This document shows, piece by piece, positions 53,398 to 60,724 of a stretch of 64,000 bases of DNA; the first letter of the stretch is position 1, and each line of letters opens with the position of its first letter. Both the position numbers and the translations under genes were made by a program. Origin of the DNA: CBDBBY01 sp965203795. Lineage in GTDB: Bacteria; Pseudomonadota; Alphaproteobacteria; Rhodobacterales; Rhodobacteraceae. Where the stretch lies: the NCBI GenBank assembly GCA_965203795.1, contig OZ241915.1, forward strand, positions 2,852,001 to 2,916,000, written 5' to 3'. The notes under the pieces are model-generated. The model ran no database searches and was not told the origin of the DNA. It saw only the letters and a list, made by a program, of their open reading frames with translations.

Positions 53398-53815
53398 TTT
53401 GATCTTCGGCACCAGCATAGGCAAGAGCCATCTCGCGGCGGCGGTGCTGAGGGGGTGCATCCGGAACGGCACCCGCGGCCGCTTCTTCGACACGGTGAAC
53501 CTGCTCGAGGCTGAAGCCCGAGACACGGCAGGGGCGGCTCGCGGAGCAGCTCGTCTAGCGTGACGTGGTCGTTCTGGACGAGCTCGGCTACCTACCCTTC
53601 GCCGAACCGGCGGCCAGCTCCTGTTCCATCTCCTGAGCGGGCTCTACGAGCGCATGTGCGTGATCGTCACCACCAACCTAGCGTTCTCGGAGTGGCTGTC
53701 GGTGTTCAGCGACGGGAAGATAACGGCAGCCCTGCTCGACCGGCCCGCGCACCATTGAGAGATCGTCGAGACCGGGAACAAAAGCTGGTGCGTACGACAG
53801 CGCTCGAAAAGCTGA
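53398..53815 (+). pseudogene. istB: IS21-family istB remnant
   Basis: Pieces in different frames match the IstB ATPase in order: P-loop region GTSIGKSHLAAAVLRGCIRNG and RGRFFDTVNLLEAEAR, then VVVLDELGYLPFAE (Walker B), then MCVIVTTNLAFSEWLSVFSDG and ALLDRPAHH-stop-EIVETGNKSW. At least two frameshifts and a stop are present. The N-terminal third and istA are absent. It starts inside the region upstream of the aldehyde dehydrogenase operon. Confidence 0.9.
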
Positions 53816-53866
53816 TCCGGCCCGAAGGCCGCTCCGCCGCGCAAATCGAAAAATCGAGAAAGCAGC

Positions 53867-53919
53867 AGCCCCCGGCCTTGCCCCGGAGCGCGTAGCGCGG
53901 AGGGGTAAGGCCGGGGGCT
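53867..53919. repeat. Long hairpin at the end of the istB remnant
   Basis: 18-base arms (agcccccggccttgcccc and near-complement, one G-T pair) enclose a 17-base region that itself contains gcgc-gta-gcgc. It could fold into a cruciform or a long RNA hairpin. It may be the IS21 end, a terminator or an attC-like site; no evidence selects among these. Confidence 0.7.
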
Positions 53920-54066
53920 ATCAGTTTCCTACTGTTGACTCGTTGATCATTCCGTGTGCCTTCATGGTCCGGTAGAGCTGCATCTGCGGCGCGGAGATCG
54001 TCCACGCAGCCCGGAGCTTCAGGATTCCGGGGGCGTCCTCGGGGACGGTGTCGACGGCGGGGGCCC

Positions 54067-54184
54067 GGAAGCGGTCTGAACCGGCAATCCGGCCCTCCAA
54101 ACCGGCTGGAACGAGCGAAAATCCTGTCCGCCAACCAGCCAAGCTGACCGAACTGCAAAATCAAGCCGTTGTCGGAGGTATCCA
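54067..54184 (+). repeat. IS5-type end repeat flanking the RT cassette, left copy
   Basis: 118 bases beginning ggaagcgg and ending ggaggtatcca. It aligns with 55915-56038 in the same orientation: shared ggaa-cgg, gcaatc, ctccaaa-cgg-cggaac, gaccgaac-like block, and aaatca-gccgttgt-ggaggt-tcca. The RT cassette lies between the two copies. Confidence 0.65.
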
Positions 54185-54552
54185 TGTCGTCGCTCTCCCC
54201 GCTCCGGTAACAATGTCCGGTTCCTTGAATCACGAAACTTTGAGCATTTTCAACAGTTTCTCCATGTGGGTTTTCATAGCCGTCTCGTATGTCAGCATCC
54301 CTGTCGCACCTCGCACCGCCCAATGCATGATGCAAACACCGAATCCGCAGGGCACAAGAAAGCCGAACCACGCAAGACTAAGCTCGCCGCAGAAAGGACG
54401 CCGCTGACCCCAATTTGGGGCCGAAAAATCATGTCGATCACCTTGCAGTCCAATACACTATTCCCTACATTGGTTAGGTCGACGGCGATAACCGCAGCTC
54501 ACATGGCTGATGCTCTGGATTAACCTTGTGTATTTCCTTGAATATCAGCTTC
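54185..54552. other. Gene-free leader region of the RT cassette
   Basis: 368 bases of lower GC than the island genes. No convincing protein frame. It may hold the cassette's promoter: AT-rich patches occur near 54420-54480 and 54520-54545. A short palindrome ccccaatttgggg is at 54408-54420. Confidence 0.35.
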
Positions 54553-54602
54553 GAAAGTCTCCTAGACTTTCTTGGTTGACGGCTTCGTGTAGACGGAGCT
54601 GT
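54553..54602 (+). ncRNA. Candidate structured RNA upstream of the reverse transcriptase
   Basis: Two consecutive hairpins precede the operon. The first has an 8-bp perfect stem gaaagtct / agactttc with loop cct (54553-54571). The second has a 10-bp stem acggcttcgt / acggagctgt (two G-U pairs) with loop gtag (54579-54602). Compact stacked hairpins next to an RT gene are typical of retron msr-msd or of the ncRNAs used by defence RTs. I cannot identify priming or branch guanosine features, so the function is inferred. Confidence 0.5.
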
Positions 54603-54639
54603 AGGTTGCCGTTGGCTTACATGAAGAAAGGAGTTTGAT

Positions 54640-54804
54640 ATGAAAATATCAAAATCTGATCGCCTTGCTTACAAGCTGCGTTTATGGCTACCGGTCATCT
54701 GTCGGCTGGTCGTCATTGCCATTTTGGTCGCAGACTTTGTAAGCAAGGCCGTCAACTACCATGCCCGTCAGTTTCGAAAACTACAGCCATTCCTTCCTGC
54801 TTAA
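54640..54804 (+). CDS. Small single-helix membrane protein of the RT cassette
   Basis: 54 residues, too short to be noticed by most gene finders. Ribosome site aaaggag lies 6 bases before the ATG, the best in this region. MKISKSDRLAYKLRLWLP is basic, residues 18-36 (VICRLVVIAILVADFVSKA) form one transmembrane helix, and the tail is basic and aromatic. The positive-inside rule puts the N-terminus in the cytoplasm or both tails near the membrane. Its last 44 bases overlap the RT start in another frame, implying coupled synthesis. No family is recognised; a membrane effector is an attractive guess. Confidence 0.55.
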   Translation: MKISKSDRLAYKLRLWLPVICRLVVIAILVADFVSKAVNYHARQFRKLQPFLPA

Positions 54805-55504
54805 CGGCAGGTTACAGCATGTCTTTGTCCCATCTGAGCTTGGCCGACGCATTGGCGCAGACGTCAAACAGCGTGTTGAAGCTGCGTACTCGTTTGATGA
54901 TTTTTATTATCACCTCAGAAAGCGCGGCCACGTAGCAGCGTTGCACTCACATCGCGCAAACACCCACTTCTGCAAGATCGACATTGAAAACTTCTTCTAT
55001 TCTATTGCGCGCAACCGCGTTGTTCGCACACTGCGCTCGATACACATTCCTCGCGCGGCGCATTACGGGAAGTGGTCCTGTGTGAAAAACCCATGTGCTG
55101 GTCCCGGCTATGCGCTACCATACGGCTTCGTCCAATCCCCTATTCTCGCAACCCTCGTCTTGGCAAGTTCAGAGATAGGGCGCGAACTGCGTCGTATGGC
55201 TTTAGAAGTGACGGTTGCCGTATACGTTGATGATATCTCGCTTTCGTCAAACGATCCTGTGCTTCTTCAAGAGCGATATGACGAACTACGGCGTGTGGTC
55301 GATGTCGCGGCCTTCACAGTTAACGCTCAGAAGTGTGTTGCTCCCTGCAGAGATATTACGATATTCAACTGCAGTTTGCGCAATGGGAATACGGCGGTAA
55401 CTCCTAGCCGAGTGGCGGAATTCAACCATGTTCCTCGCTCTGCTGAAAGTCGAGCTGGATTTATGCGCTATTGCGATAACGTTAAGTACGGAAACGACCA
55501 ATAG
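54761..55504 (+). CDS. Stand-alone reverse transcriptase (retron/DRT-like)
   Basis: 247 residues with lower GC than neighbours. RT blocks in order: FCKIDIENFFYSIARNRVV (motif with the first catalytic Asp), ALPYGFVQSPILATLVLASS (the PxG-type template-grip motif), VTVAVYVDDISLSSND (YVDD, two catalytic Asp), and VNAQKCVAPCRDITIFNC (late palm strand). The thumb is minimal, and there is no maturase or endonuclease domain, which excludes group II introns. It resembles small RTs of unknown-group type found in defence islands. Candidate activity is RNA-templated cDNA synthesis from an upstream ncRNA. Partner gene and leader as described. Confidence 0.83.
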   Translation: MPVSFENYSHSFLLNGRLQHVFVPSELGRRIGADVKQRVEAAYSFDDFYYHLRKRGHVAALHSHRANTHFCKIDIENFFYSIARNRVVRTLRSIHIPRAAHYGKWSCVKNPCAGPGYALPYGFVQSPILATLVLASSEIGRELRRMALEVTVAVYVDDISLSSNDPVLLQERYDELRRVVDVAAFTVNAQKCVAPCRDITIFNCSLRNGNTAVTPSRVAEFNHVPRSAESRAGFMRYCDNVKYGNDQ

Positions 55505-55914
55505 ATCAATGCACAGCACGAGGATGCGGTGTTTGTCTCGTTGTGAGCGATGTCTCCGATCACATTATTGCCTTTTTTTCTGCGTGAACGATTGCATAAT
55601 ATTCGCAGAAGACGGCAGCCGAACTCTCTAGTGTCTAGGATCTGGGGAGCGGTCAATCGACGCTGCCGCGGATTGCTCAAACTTCATCACGTTAATCGTC
55701 ATGCTTTTTGACCGGCTATCGGGGGTGATCAGCGTCCTTTTGACTCCTCCCTCTGACCCGGGGGCGTAGGGCCAAATCCGCCCCTTGGAATCCGCCTCTT
55801 CGGGGATCAAAAATGAATTCAGACAGGGGAAGCTTATTGACAATTTGGCTTACAACGTTAACCGGCTGTGCTGGCTCTGCAGTCGAAGTGCGCCCGCCTG
55901 ACCCTGCAAAGGCC
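55505..55914. other. Region between the RT and the right IS-end repeat
   Basis: About 410 bases with no supported gene. A run of seven T at 55571-55577 follows the RT and could take part in termination, although I find no strong stem next to it. A minus-strand frame at 55628-55843 (71 residues, ending SIDRSPDPRH) has protein-like texture but no recognised motif or ribosome site. Confidence 0.35.
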
Positions 55915-56038
55915 GGAAACGGCCCCAATCAATTAAGCAATCTCAACCTCCAAATCGGCCGGAACGGGCAAAATGTTGCGGTGGACGACCTACGAGGCCG
56001 AACGAAACGCGAAATCAGGCCGTTGTTGGAGGTGTCCA
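55915..56038 (+). repeat. IS5-type end repeat flanking the RT cassette, right copy
   Basis: 124 bases from ggaaacggcc to ggaggtgtcca. Direct repeat of 54067-54184, and related to 9435-9512, 35633-35689 and 8206-8151. It ends exactly where acyl-CoA dehydrogenase homology begins, so it marks an old insertion or deletion junction. Confidence 0.7.
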
Positions 56039-56039
56039 G

Positions 56040-56231
56040 CCGCTGTCCGCGGACGCCCAATTGGCGGCTGAGGCCTTCATCCAGACCCATGGCGGATTCG
56101 GCTTCGCGGAAGAATACGACGTGGAAAGGAAATTCCGGGAAGCGCGCCTTTACCAAGTCGCGCCGGTCTCGACGAATCTGATCCTCTGCTATCTGGCCGA
56201 GCATGTGCTCGGCATGCCGAGGTCCTATTGA
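56040..56231 (+). pseudogene. Acyl-CoA dehydrogenase C-terminal fragment
   Basis: About 63 codons ending at a TGA (56229-56231): LSADAQLAAEAFIQTHGG, FGFAEEYDVERKFREA, RLYQVAPVSTNLILCYLAEH. These are the last helices of acyl-CoA dehydrogenase, including the region that closes over the FAD. The N-terminal 80 percent is missing and replaced by the IS-end repeat. The stop lies within the 6-bp duplication of the following IS element. Confidence 0.88.
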
Positions 56232-58019
56232 GTGTTTGGCAGAAAACCCGCAACGCGTTGAATTTCTGTCCTTAATCGCCTGTTTTGGCTTGCGAAGATT
56301 CCCGGAATCCGGCATGATTCGCTCAATTCGCCGCGATATCGGCGTTTTTCCTGGAATCTTCGGGGGCGATCACATGCGCAAGGTTGTTGAGGAGCGGTCC
56401 TGGCTGGGCTCGGTCGACATCGGGGCGATCGAGCCGGACGCGAAATCCCGGGACGACATCCCGGCGATCCTGATCGGGCTCCAGGCGATCCGGAACGACA
56501 AGGCGGCGCGGGAGGAGCTGTTCCGGCTGCTGGACGCGCATGTCCTTCCGGACCGCCGCCGGGACACGGGCCGCCCGGGGATGCATCTCTGGCGGGTCCT
56601 TGTGATGGGCGTGCCGAGCAGGGACTGAACTGCGACTACGACCGCCTTCAGGAGCTGGCGGACGAGCACGGGAAGATCCAGGCCTTCCTGGGCCACAGCG
56701 ACTGGTTCGAGCCGGGCTTCTACGAGCTCCGGAACATCAGGGACAATGTGGAGCATCCGGCGCCGGAGCTTCTGCGGGAGGCGGACCGCCTGGTCGTGTC
56801 GACGGGGCACAAGGTGGCGGGAAAAAAGCCTGGCGCAGCGTTGGTCGGGCGCTGCGGCCCGTTCGTGGCGGAGACTGACGTCCGCCATCCGACCGACTTC
56901 GGCCTGCTTCGGGATTCGGTCCGCTGCCTCGTGCGGGCGGCGTCGCGGGCCTGCGAGGGCCGCGGCGTCGGCGGCTGGCGGCAGCGCGACCACCACCTGG
57001 ACGCGGCGGAGAAGCTGTACATGAGGGCGGACACGGCGCGGCGATGGAGCTCCCGGCCGGAGGAGGTTCTGGCGTTCCTGGCCAGGTCGCTGGAGCTGGC
57101 CGCGAAGGCCGAGGGCTCGCTCGGGCCGCTCCGGGCGGCGGGCTGCCCGAAGCCCGTCCTGGCGGACATCCGGAGGCTGATCGGCCATGTGCCGAGATTC
57201 GCGTTCCGGATCGCCCGCCGGGTGCTGAAGGAGGAGGCGGTCCCGCACGGGGAGAAGCTGTTCCCGGTCTTCGAGGAGCACACCCGGTGGATCGCCAAGG
57301 GCAAGGCTGGCAAGCCCGTCGAGCTCGGGGTTCCGGTGTGCATCGTCGAGGACGGGGACGGGTTCATTCTCGACCAGGAGATCATGTGGACGGGCGGCGA
57401 CACGGATGTCGCGGTTCCGCTGATCGCGCGATGCCGGGAGGCGTTCCCGGACCTGCGGGCCTGCAGCTTCGACCGCGGGTTCCACAGCCCTGGGAACCGC
57501 CGGAAGCTGGACGCGATGCTGGAGTTGAACGCCCTGCCGAAGAAGGGCGGGCTGTCCGCCGCCGACCGCGAGCGCGAGGCCGACCCGGACTTCGCGGCTG
57601 CGCGGCGCAGGCATCCGGGCGTGGAGTCGGCGATCAACGGGCTGGAGCACCGCGGCCTCGGCCGGGTGCGGCTGCGCGGGCGGGACCGGTTCGAGCTGGC
57701 GGTCGGCCTCTCCGTCCTCGCCGCCAGCATCCACCGGCTCGGGCGGATCCTGCGCGACCGCGAGCGGCTGCGGCCGGAACGGCGCAAACGCGCCGCCTGA
57801 GCGGCGCCTTCCCCGAAATCCCGGCGGGCCGCAGGGCGGCAGGCGGCGGAGCCTGCGCCGGATCTCCGGAAAGCCGACGCCGGCGCTGAAAAACCGGCTT
57901 CCCGAGCCGGGTCCGCCCCCGTCCCGGCTCGAAATGCGCCGCGCCGGGTCCCGGCAGGGCCGTCGCGCTCGCCTGGAATCAGACCGAACAGCAAAAACGG
58001 AAGGTTCTCTGCCAGACAC
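56232..58019 (+). mobile_element. ISNCY-like insertion sequence with target-site duplication
   Basis: 1788 bases. Inverted ends gtgtttggcagaaaacc (56232) and, on the other strand, gtgtctggcagagaacc (from 58019), 15 of 17 identical. Flanked by direct repeats tattga at 56226-56231 and 58020-58025. It contains one transposase broken by a frameshift. The element inserted at the final codons of an acyl-CoA dehydrogenase without altering the stop. Confidence 0.85.
56374..57800 (+). pseudogene. ISNCY-family transposase, frameshifted
   Basis: Frame 1 (56374-56628) encodes MRKVVEERSWLGSVDIGAIE, SRDDIPAILIGLQAIRND and RPGMHLWRVLVMGV. Frame 2 resumes at GLNCDYDRLQELADEHGKIQ and runs to the stop at 57800 with DTDVAVPLIARCREAFPD, CSFDRGFHSPGNRRKLD and HPGVESAINGLEHRGLGR (DDE catalytic residues). 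One missing base near 56610-56620 separates them. The opening MRKVV...DDIP...GLQ layout is that of ISNCY/ISDol1-type transposases. Total about 475 residues if repaired. Confidence 0.85.
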
Positions 58020-58316
58020 TATTGAGTTTTCCGGCCGCGTGGTCTTGGCATCGGAATTTGCCCCTTCCTGATCGGCTGCCCGCCAAAGAGCGCCGCCGGG
58101 CTATTTGAAAAGTCGAAGCTCCGGCGGGTTCCTGACCGCCGAAACCCTGATTGACCGGCCTCGCGCTGGTCGACGCGCCGAATTGGCCCGTCCGCCGACC
58201 CCTCAATACGCAACGCGCCGTTGCCAGCCACGGCTTGGCGGCTGTTGCGTTCGGCAGTTGCTTGCCCGACAAATCCGGGAACGTCGGAATCGGACCTTAC
58301 GAGCTTGGATACGCAG

Positions 58317-59192
58317 ATGACGTCACCGACCATCCGTCCTCGCCGATCCTTCATATTCGTGCCCGGGACGCGGCCGGAACTTTACGCGAAGGCACTTGCG
58401 TCCAGAGCGGACATCGTTTGCGTCGAGCTTGAAGACGGGATCGCGCCGAACGACAAGGCGGAAGCACGGCGCAAGGCGCTGACACTGTTCGAGGCTTCGC
58501 CGCAGGATGACGGTGTCGAGACAATCCTGAGGATCAACTCCTTGCGGGACTCGTTCGGGATCGAAGACATCCGCGCCGTTCTTGCCTCCGAAGCGCCGCC
58601 GCCAGCTCTCATGCTGCCGAAGGTGCAGTCGCCGGACGAAGTTTCCATGATCGACGGCCTGCTGAACGAGCGCAGCCACCCGACCCGACTGCACGTAATC
58701 ATCGAAACCAACGAAGGGCTGGAGGCGGCGCATGAAATCGCCCACGCCAGCACCCGAATCGATGCGCTGTTCTTCGGCGGCGTGGACATGGCCGCCGATT
58801 TACGCTGCAGGAACGCGTGGGAGCCGCTGCTTTACGCACGTTCCCGCGTCGTCCACGCGGCGGCGAGCGCGGGGCTGGACGCGATCGACGTGCCCCATCT
58901 GGATCTCGAGGATATCGACGGGATGATGCTGGAAGCCGAGCGGGCGAAGGATCTGGGGTTCGTAGGAAAAGGCGCAATCCATCCCAAGCAGATCCCCCAC
59001 TTGAACGCCGCGTTCACGCCGGATGAGGAAGAAGTCGCCCGCGCGCGCCGAATCGTTGCCAAGTTCGAAGCGGCCGGAACCGGCCTCTTCGTGATCGAAG
59101 GGAAGCTCGTCGAGAAGCCGGTGCTGCGTGAAATGCAACGCGTGCTCGCGACCGCGGACAGGGCTGAAACGGCACTTCGGCGGCAGGCATGA
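58317..59192 (+). CDS. CitE/HpcH-type aldolase-lyase (malyl-CoA lyase-like)
   Basis: 291 residues from the ATG at 58317. RSFIFVPGTRPELYAKAL, VCVELEDGI (metal-site Glu/Asp), LMLPKVQSPDEV, VIIETNEGLEAA (Glu), FFGGVDMAADL (Asp) and GKGAIHPKQI. The family cleaves CoA thioesters such as malyl-CoA, methylmalyl-CoA or citramalyl-CoA. The upstream acyl-CoA dehydrogenase fragment and the downstream acetoacetyl-CoA synthetase hint at an acyl-CoA pathway whose dehydrogenase has been lost. Exact substrate unknown. Confidence 0.9.
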   Translation: MTSPTIRPRRSFIFVPGTRPELYAKALASRADIVCVELEDGIAPNDKAEARRKALTLFEASPQDDGVETILRINSLRDSFGIEDIRAVLASEAPPPALMLPKVQSPDEVSMIDGLLNERSHPTRLHVIIETNEGLEAAHEIAHASTRIDALFFGGVDMAADLRCRNAWEPLLYARSRVVHAAASAGLDAIDVPHLDLEDIDGMMLEAERAKDLGFVGKGAIHPKQIPHLNAAFTPDEEEVARARRIVAKFEAAGTGLFVIEGKLVEKPVLREMQRVLATADRAETALRRQA

Positions 59193-59214
59193 ACCGGCGA
59201 CGCCAGTCGACACG

Positions 59215-59244
59215 CGTTCCGAGCAGGCTAGCCTGCTCGGAACG
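59215..59244. repeat. Perfect 30-bp palindrome
   Basis: cgttccgagcaggct and its exact complement abut with no spacer, 22 bases after the CitE-like stop. It may form a terminator hairpin (no T tract) or a cruciform, or bind a dimeric regulator. Confidence 0.8.
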
Positions 59245-59275
59245 GATTTCCCGCGCGCGCCGAACGCAGTGCTTT

Positions 59276-59299
59276 CAATTGCAAATCCGCCCGCAATTG
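59276..59299. promoter_or_regulatory. Possible TetR operator
   Basis: caattgc-N10-gcaattg inverted repeat about 100 bases upstream of the TetR-type gene. Spacing fits a helical turn-plus. Autoregulation is inferred. Confidence 0.35.
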
Positions 59300-59401
59300 T
59301 GGCAGAAGCTACCAAGCAGCCAGCACATGCAATTTCGCCAAGGGATCCCAAAGCGCCAATGCGCTGCGGCCCTGTTGAGCGCCGCCGGGCTCTGAATCGA
59401 T

Positions 59402-60064
59402 ATGAACAAAGACTTTTCAGTCGAATACGGCGAACGGCCGCGTTCCCGGAACGCCGAAGCCACGCAAAAGCGCATACTAAGCGCAGCGAAGAAGGAGTTT
59501 TCCAAAAACGGGCTGGAAGGAGCGCGGATTGACTTGATTGCGGACCGCGCCCGAGCCAACAAGCGCATGATCTATCACTACTTCGACAGCAAGGAGAATC
59601 TCTTCAGAAAGGTGGTCGAGGCCGCGTATGTCGATATTCGAACCGCCGAGCAAGAGCTTGATTTGGAGCACCTGCCTCCGGACGAGGCCTTGGAATCGCT
59701 GGTGCGGTTCACTTGGCAATACTACCTCGACAATCCGGAATTCCTGTCCTTGGTAAACAACGAAAACCTGCACAAGGCGCGGCATCTGGAAAACTCGGAA
59801 TTGATACACAATGTAAGCCGCCGCTTCGTGGATATGGTCGGTCAGATCATTGCGCGGGGGGAGAAGGCAGGGATATTCCGAACCGGCATCGATCCCGTTC
59901 AGCTCAATATAACCATCGCCGCAATCGGATATTACTATTTGACCAACCGCTATACAGGCTCGATCCTGTTTGAAAGAAATTTGATGGAAGAAAGCGCATT
60001 GGATGATCGGCTGAGATTCAATATCGATACGATCATGCGCCTCGTCTGCAAGAATCCGGGATGA
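59402..60064 (+). CDS. TetR/AcrR family transcriptional regulator
   Basis: 220 residues. Residues 20-65 are the DNA-binding domain: KRILSAAKKEFSKNGLEGARIDLIADRARANKRMIYHYFDSK with the typical Y-H-Y-F at its end. The ligand domain (80-215) includes NRYTGSILFER. It may control adjacent acyl-CoA genes, and its family suits the taacc-N4-ggtta operators elsewhere in the window, but there is no direct evidence for that. Confidence 0.92.
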   Translation: MNKDFSVEYGERPRSRNAEATQKRILSAAKKEFSKNGLEGARIDLIADRARANKRMIYHYFDSKENLFRKVVEAAYVDIRTAEQELDLEHLPPDEALESLVRFTWQYYLDNPEFLSLVNNENLHKARHLENSELIHNVSRRFVDMVGQIIARGEKAGIFRTGIDPVQLNITIAAIGYYYLTNRYTGSILFERNLMEESALDDRLRFNIDTIMRLVCKNPG

Positions 60065-60212
60065 CCCGCAGCCCTTGGCAGACCGCCTTTGCCGACGCGC
60101 GCGGCCACGCCTCGCGCGGCGCATCCGGTTGCCGGGAAGAAACCGGCCGCGCCTTGGGGCGTTTCTCCCCGCGATGCAGCCAGCCCGCGCATTGCAGTCG
60201 GAAAGACAGGAA

Positions 60213-60641
60213 ATGAAGCGTTCAAGAAACGTGCCGGTCGTATCCTACGAAGCGTCGGTCGCTCTGGTTTCCTCGACAACCGCGCACGCCGAGTGGAACG
60301 GGTGGCGCATTGCCGCTGTTGTAGTCGATCCTTTCGGCAACATTGTCGCGTCGGGACGGATGGACGGAGTCTCTCCCCCGATCTTCGACTACGCCAACGA
60401 CAAGGCACACACTGCCGGCACGCTTGGAAAGCCTACCAGCGAAGTGTTCGAACGGATGAGCAGCACCCCCGATTTGAGCATGGGCGTAATCAATCGGGAC
60501 CGCTTCTGCGTTTGGGAAGGCGGCGTGCCGATCATTGCGGACGGATCCGTGATTGGCGGGCTTGGAGTGTCGGGAGCCGCAGGGCCGGAGGATGTCCAGT
60601 GCGCGCGCGAAGCACTGTGCGAATGCGGCTTCACCATTTGA
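60213..60641 (+). CDS. GlcG/HbpS family protein
   Basis: 142 residues from the ATG at 60213. WRIAAVVVDPFGNIVASGRMDGVSP, DKAHTAGTLGKPT and GGVPIIADGSVIGGLGVSGA match the PF03928 (GlcG, HbpS, cobalamin-adenosyltransferase-like) fold. Functions range from haem binding to being an accessory protein of glycolate or diol catabolism. Here it lies between a TetR regulator and acetoacetyl-CoA synthetase. Confidence 0.88.
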   Translation: MKRSRNVPVVSYEASVALVSSTTAHAEWNGWRIAAVVVDPFGNIVASGRMDGVSPPIFDYANDKAHTAGTLGKPTSEVFERMSSTPDLSMGVINRDRFCVWEGGVPIIADGSVIGGLGVSGAAGPEDVQCAREALCECGFTI

Positions 60642-60724
60642 AATCGGTCGAATGCGATTCCAACCGATGACTCGGGCCGTTCCGGATTTCTCCAAGCCTG
60701 CCCCGGGGTCGCACACGTAGCTGC

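Noticed and set aside
51776..53431. 551-residue version of the aldehyde dehydrogenase
   Set aside because: The extra N-terminal 52 residues are not family-like and cover the operator; the ATG at 53275 has the ribosome site.
53867..53919. Integron attC site
   Set aside because: No integrase, cassette array or conserved core sites are seen.
54553..54602. Definite retron msr-msd call
   Set aside because: I cannot identify the a1/a2 inverted repeat or a priming guanosine, so only a structured RNA candidate is reported.
56370..58019. 549-residue minus-strand open frame inside the ISNCY-like element
   Set aside because: Arg/Pro-rich shadow of the transposase, whose plus-strand frames carry the conserved motifs.
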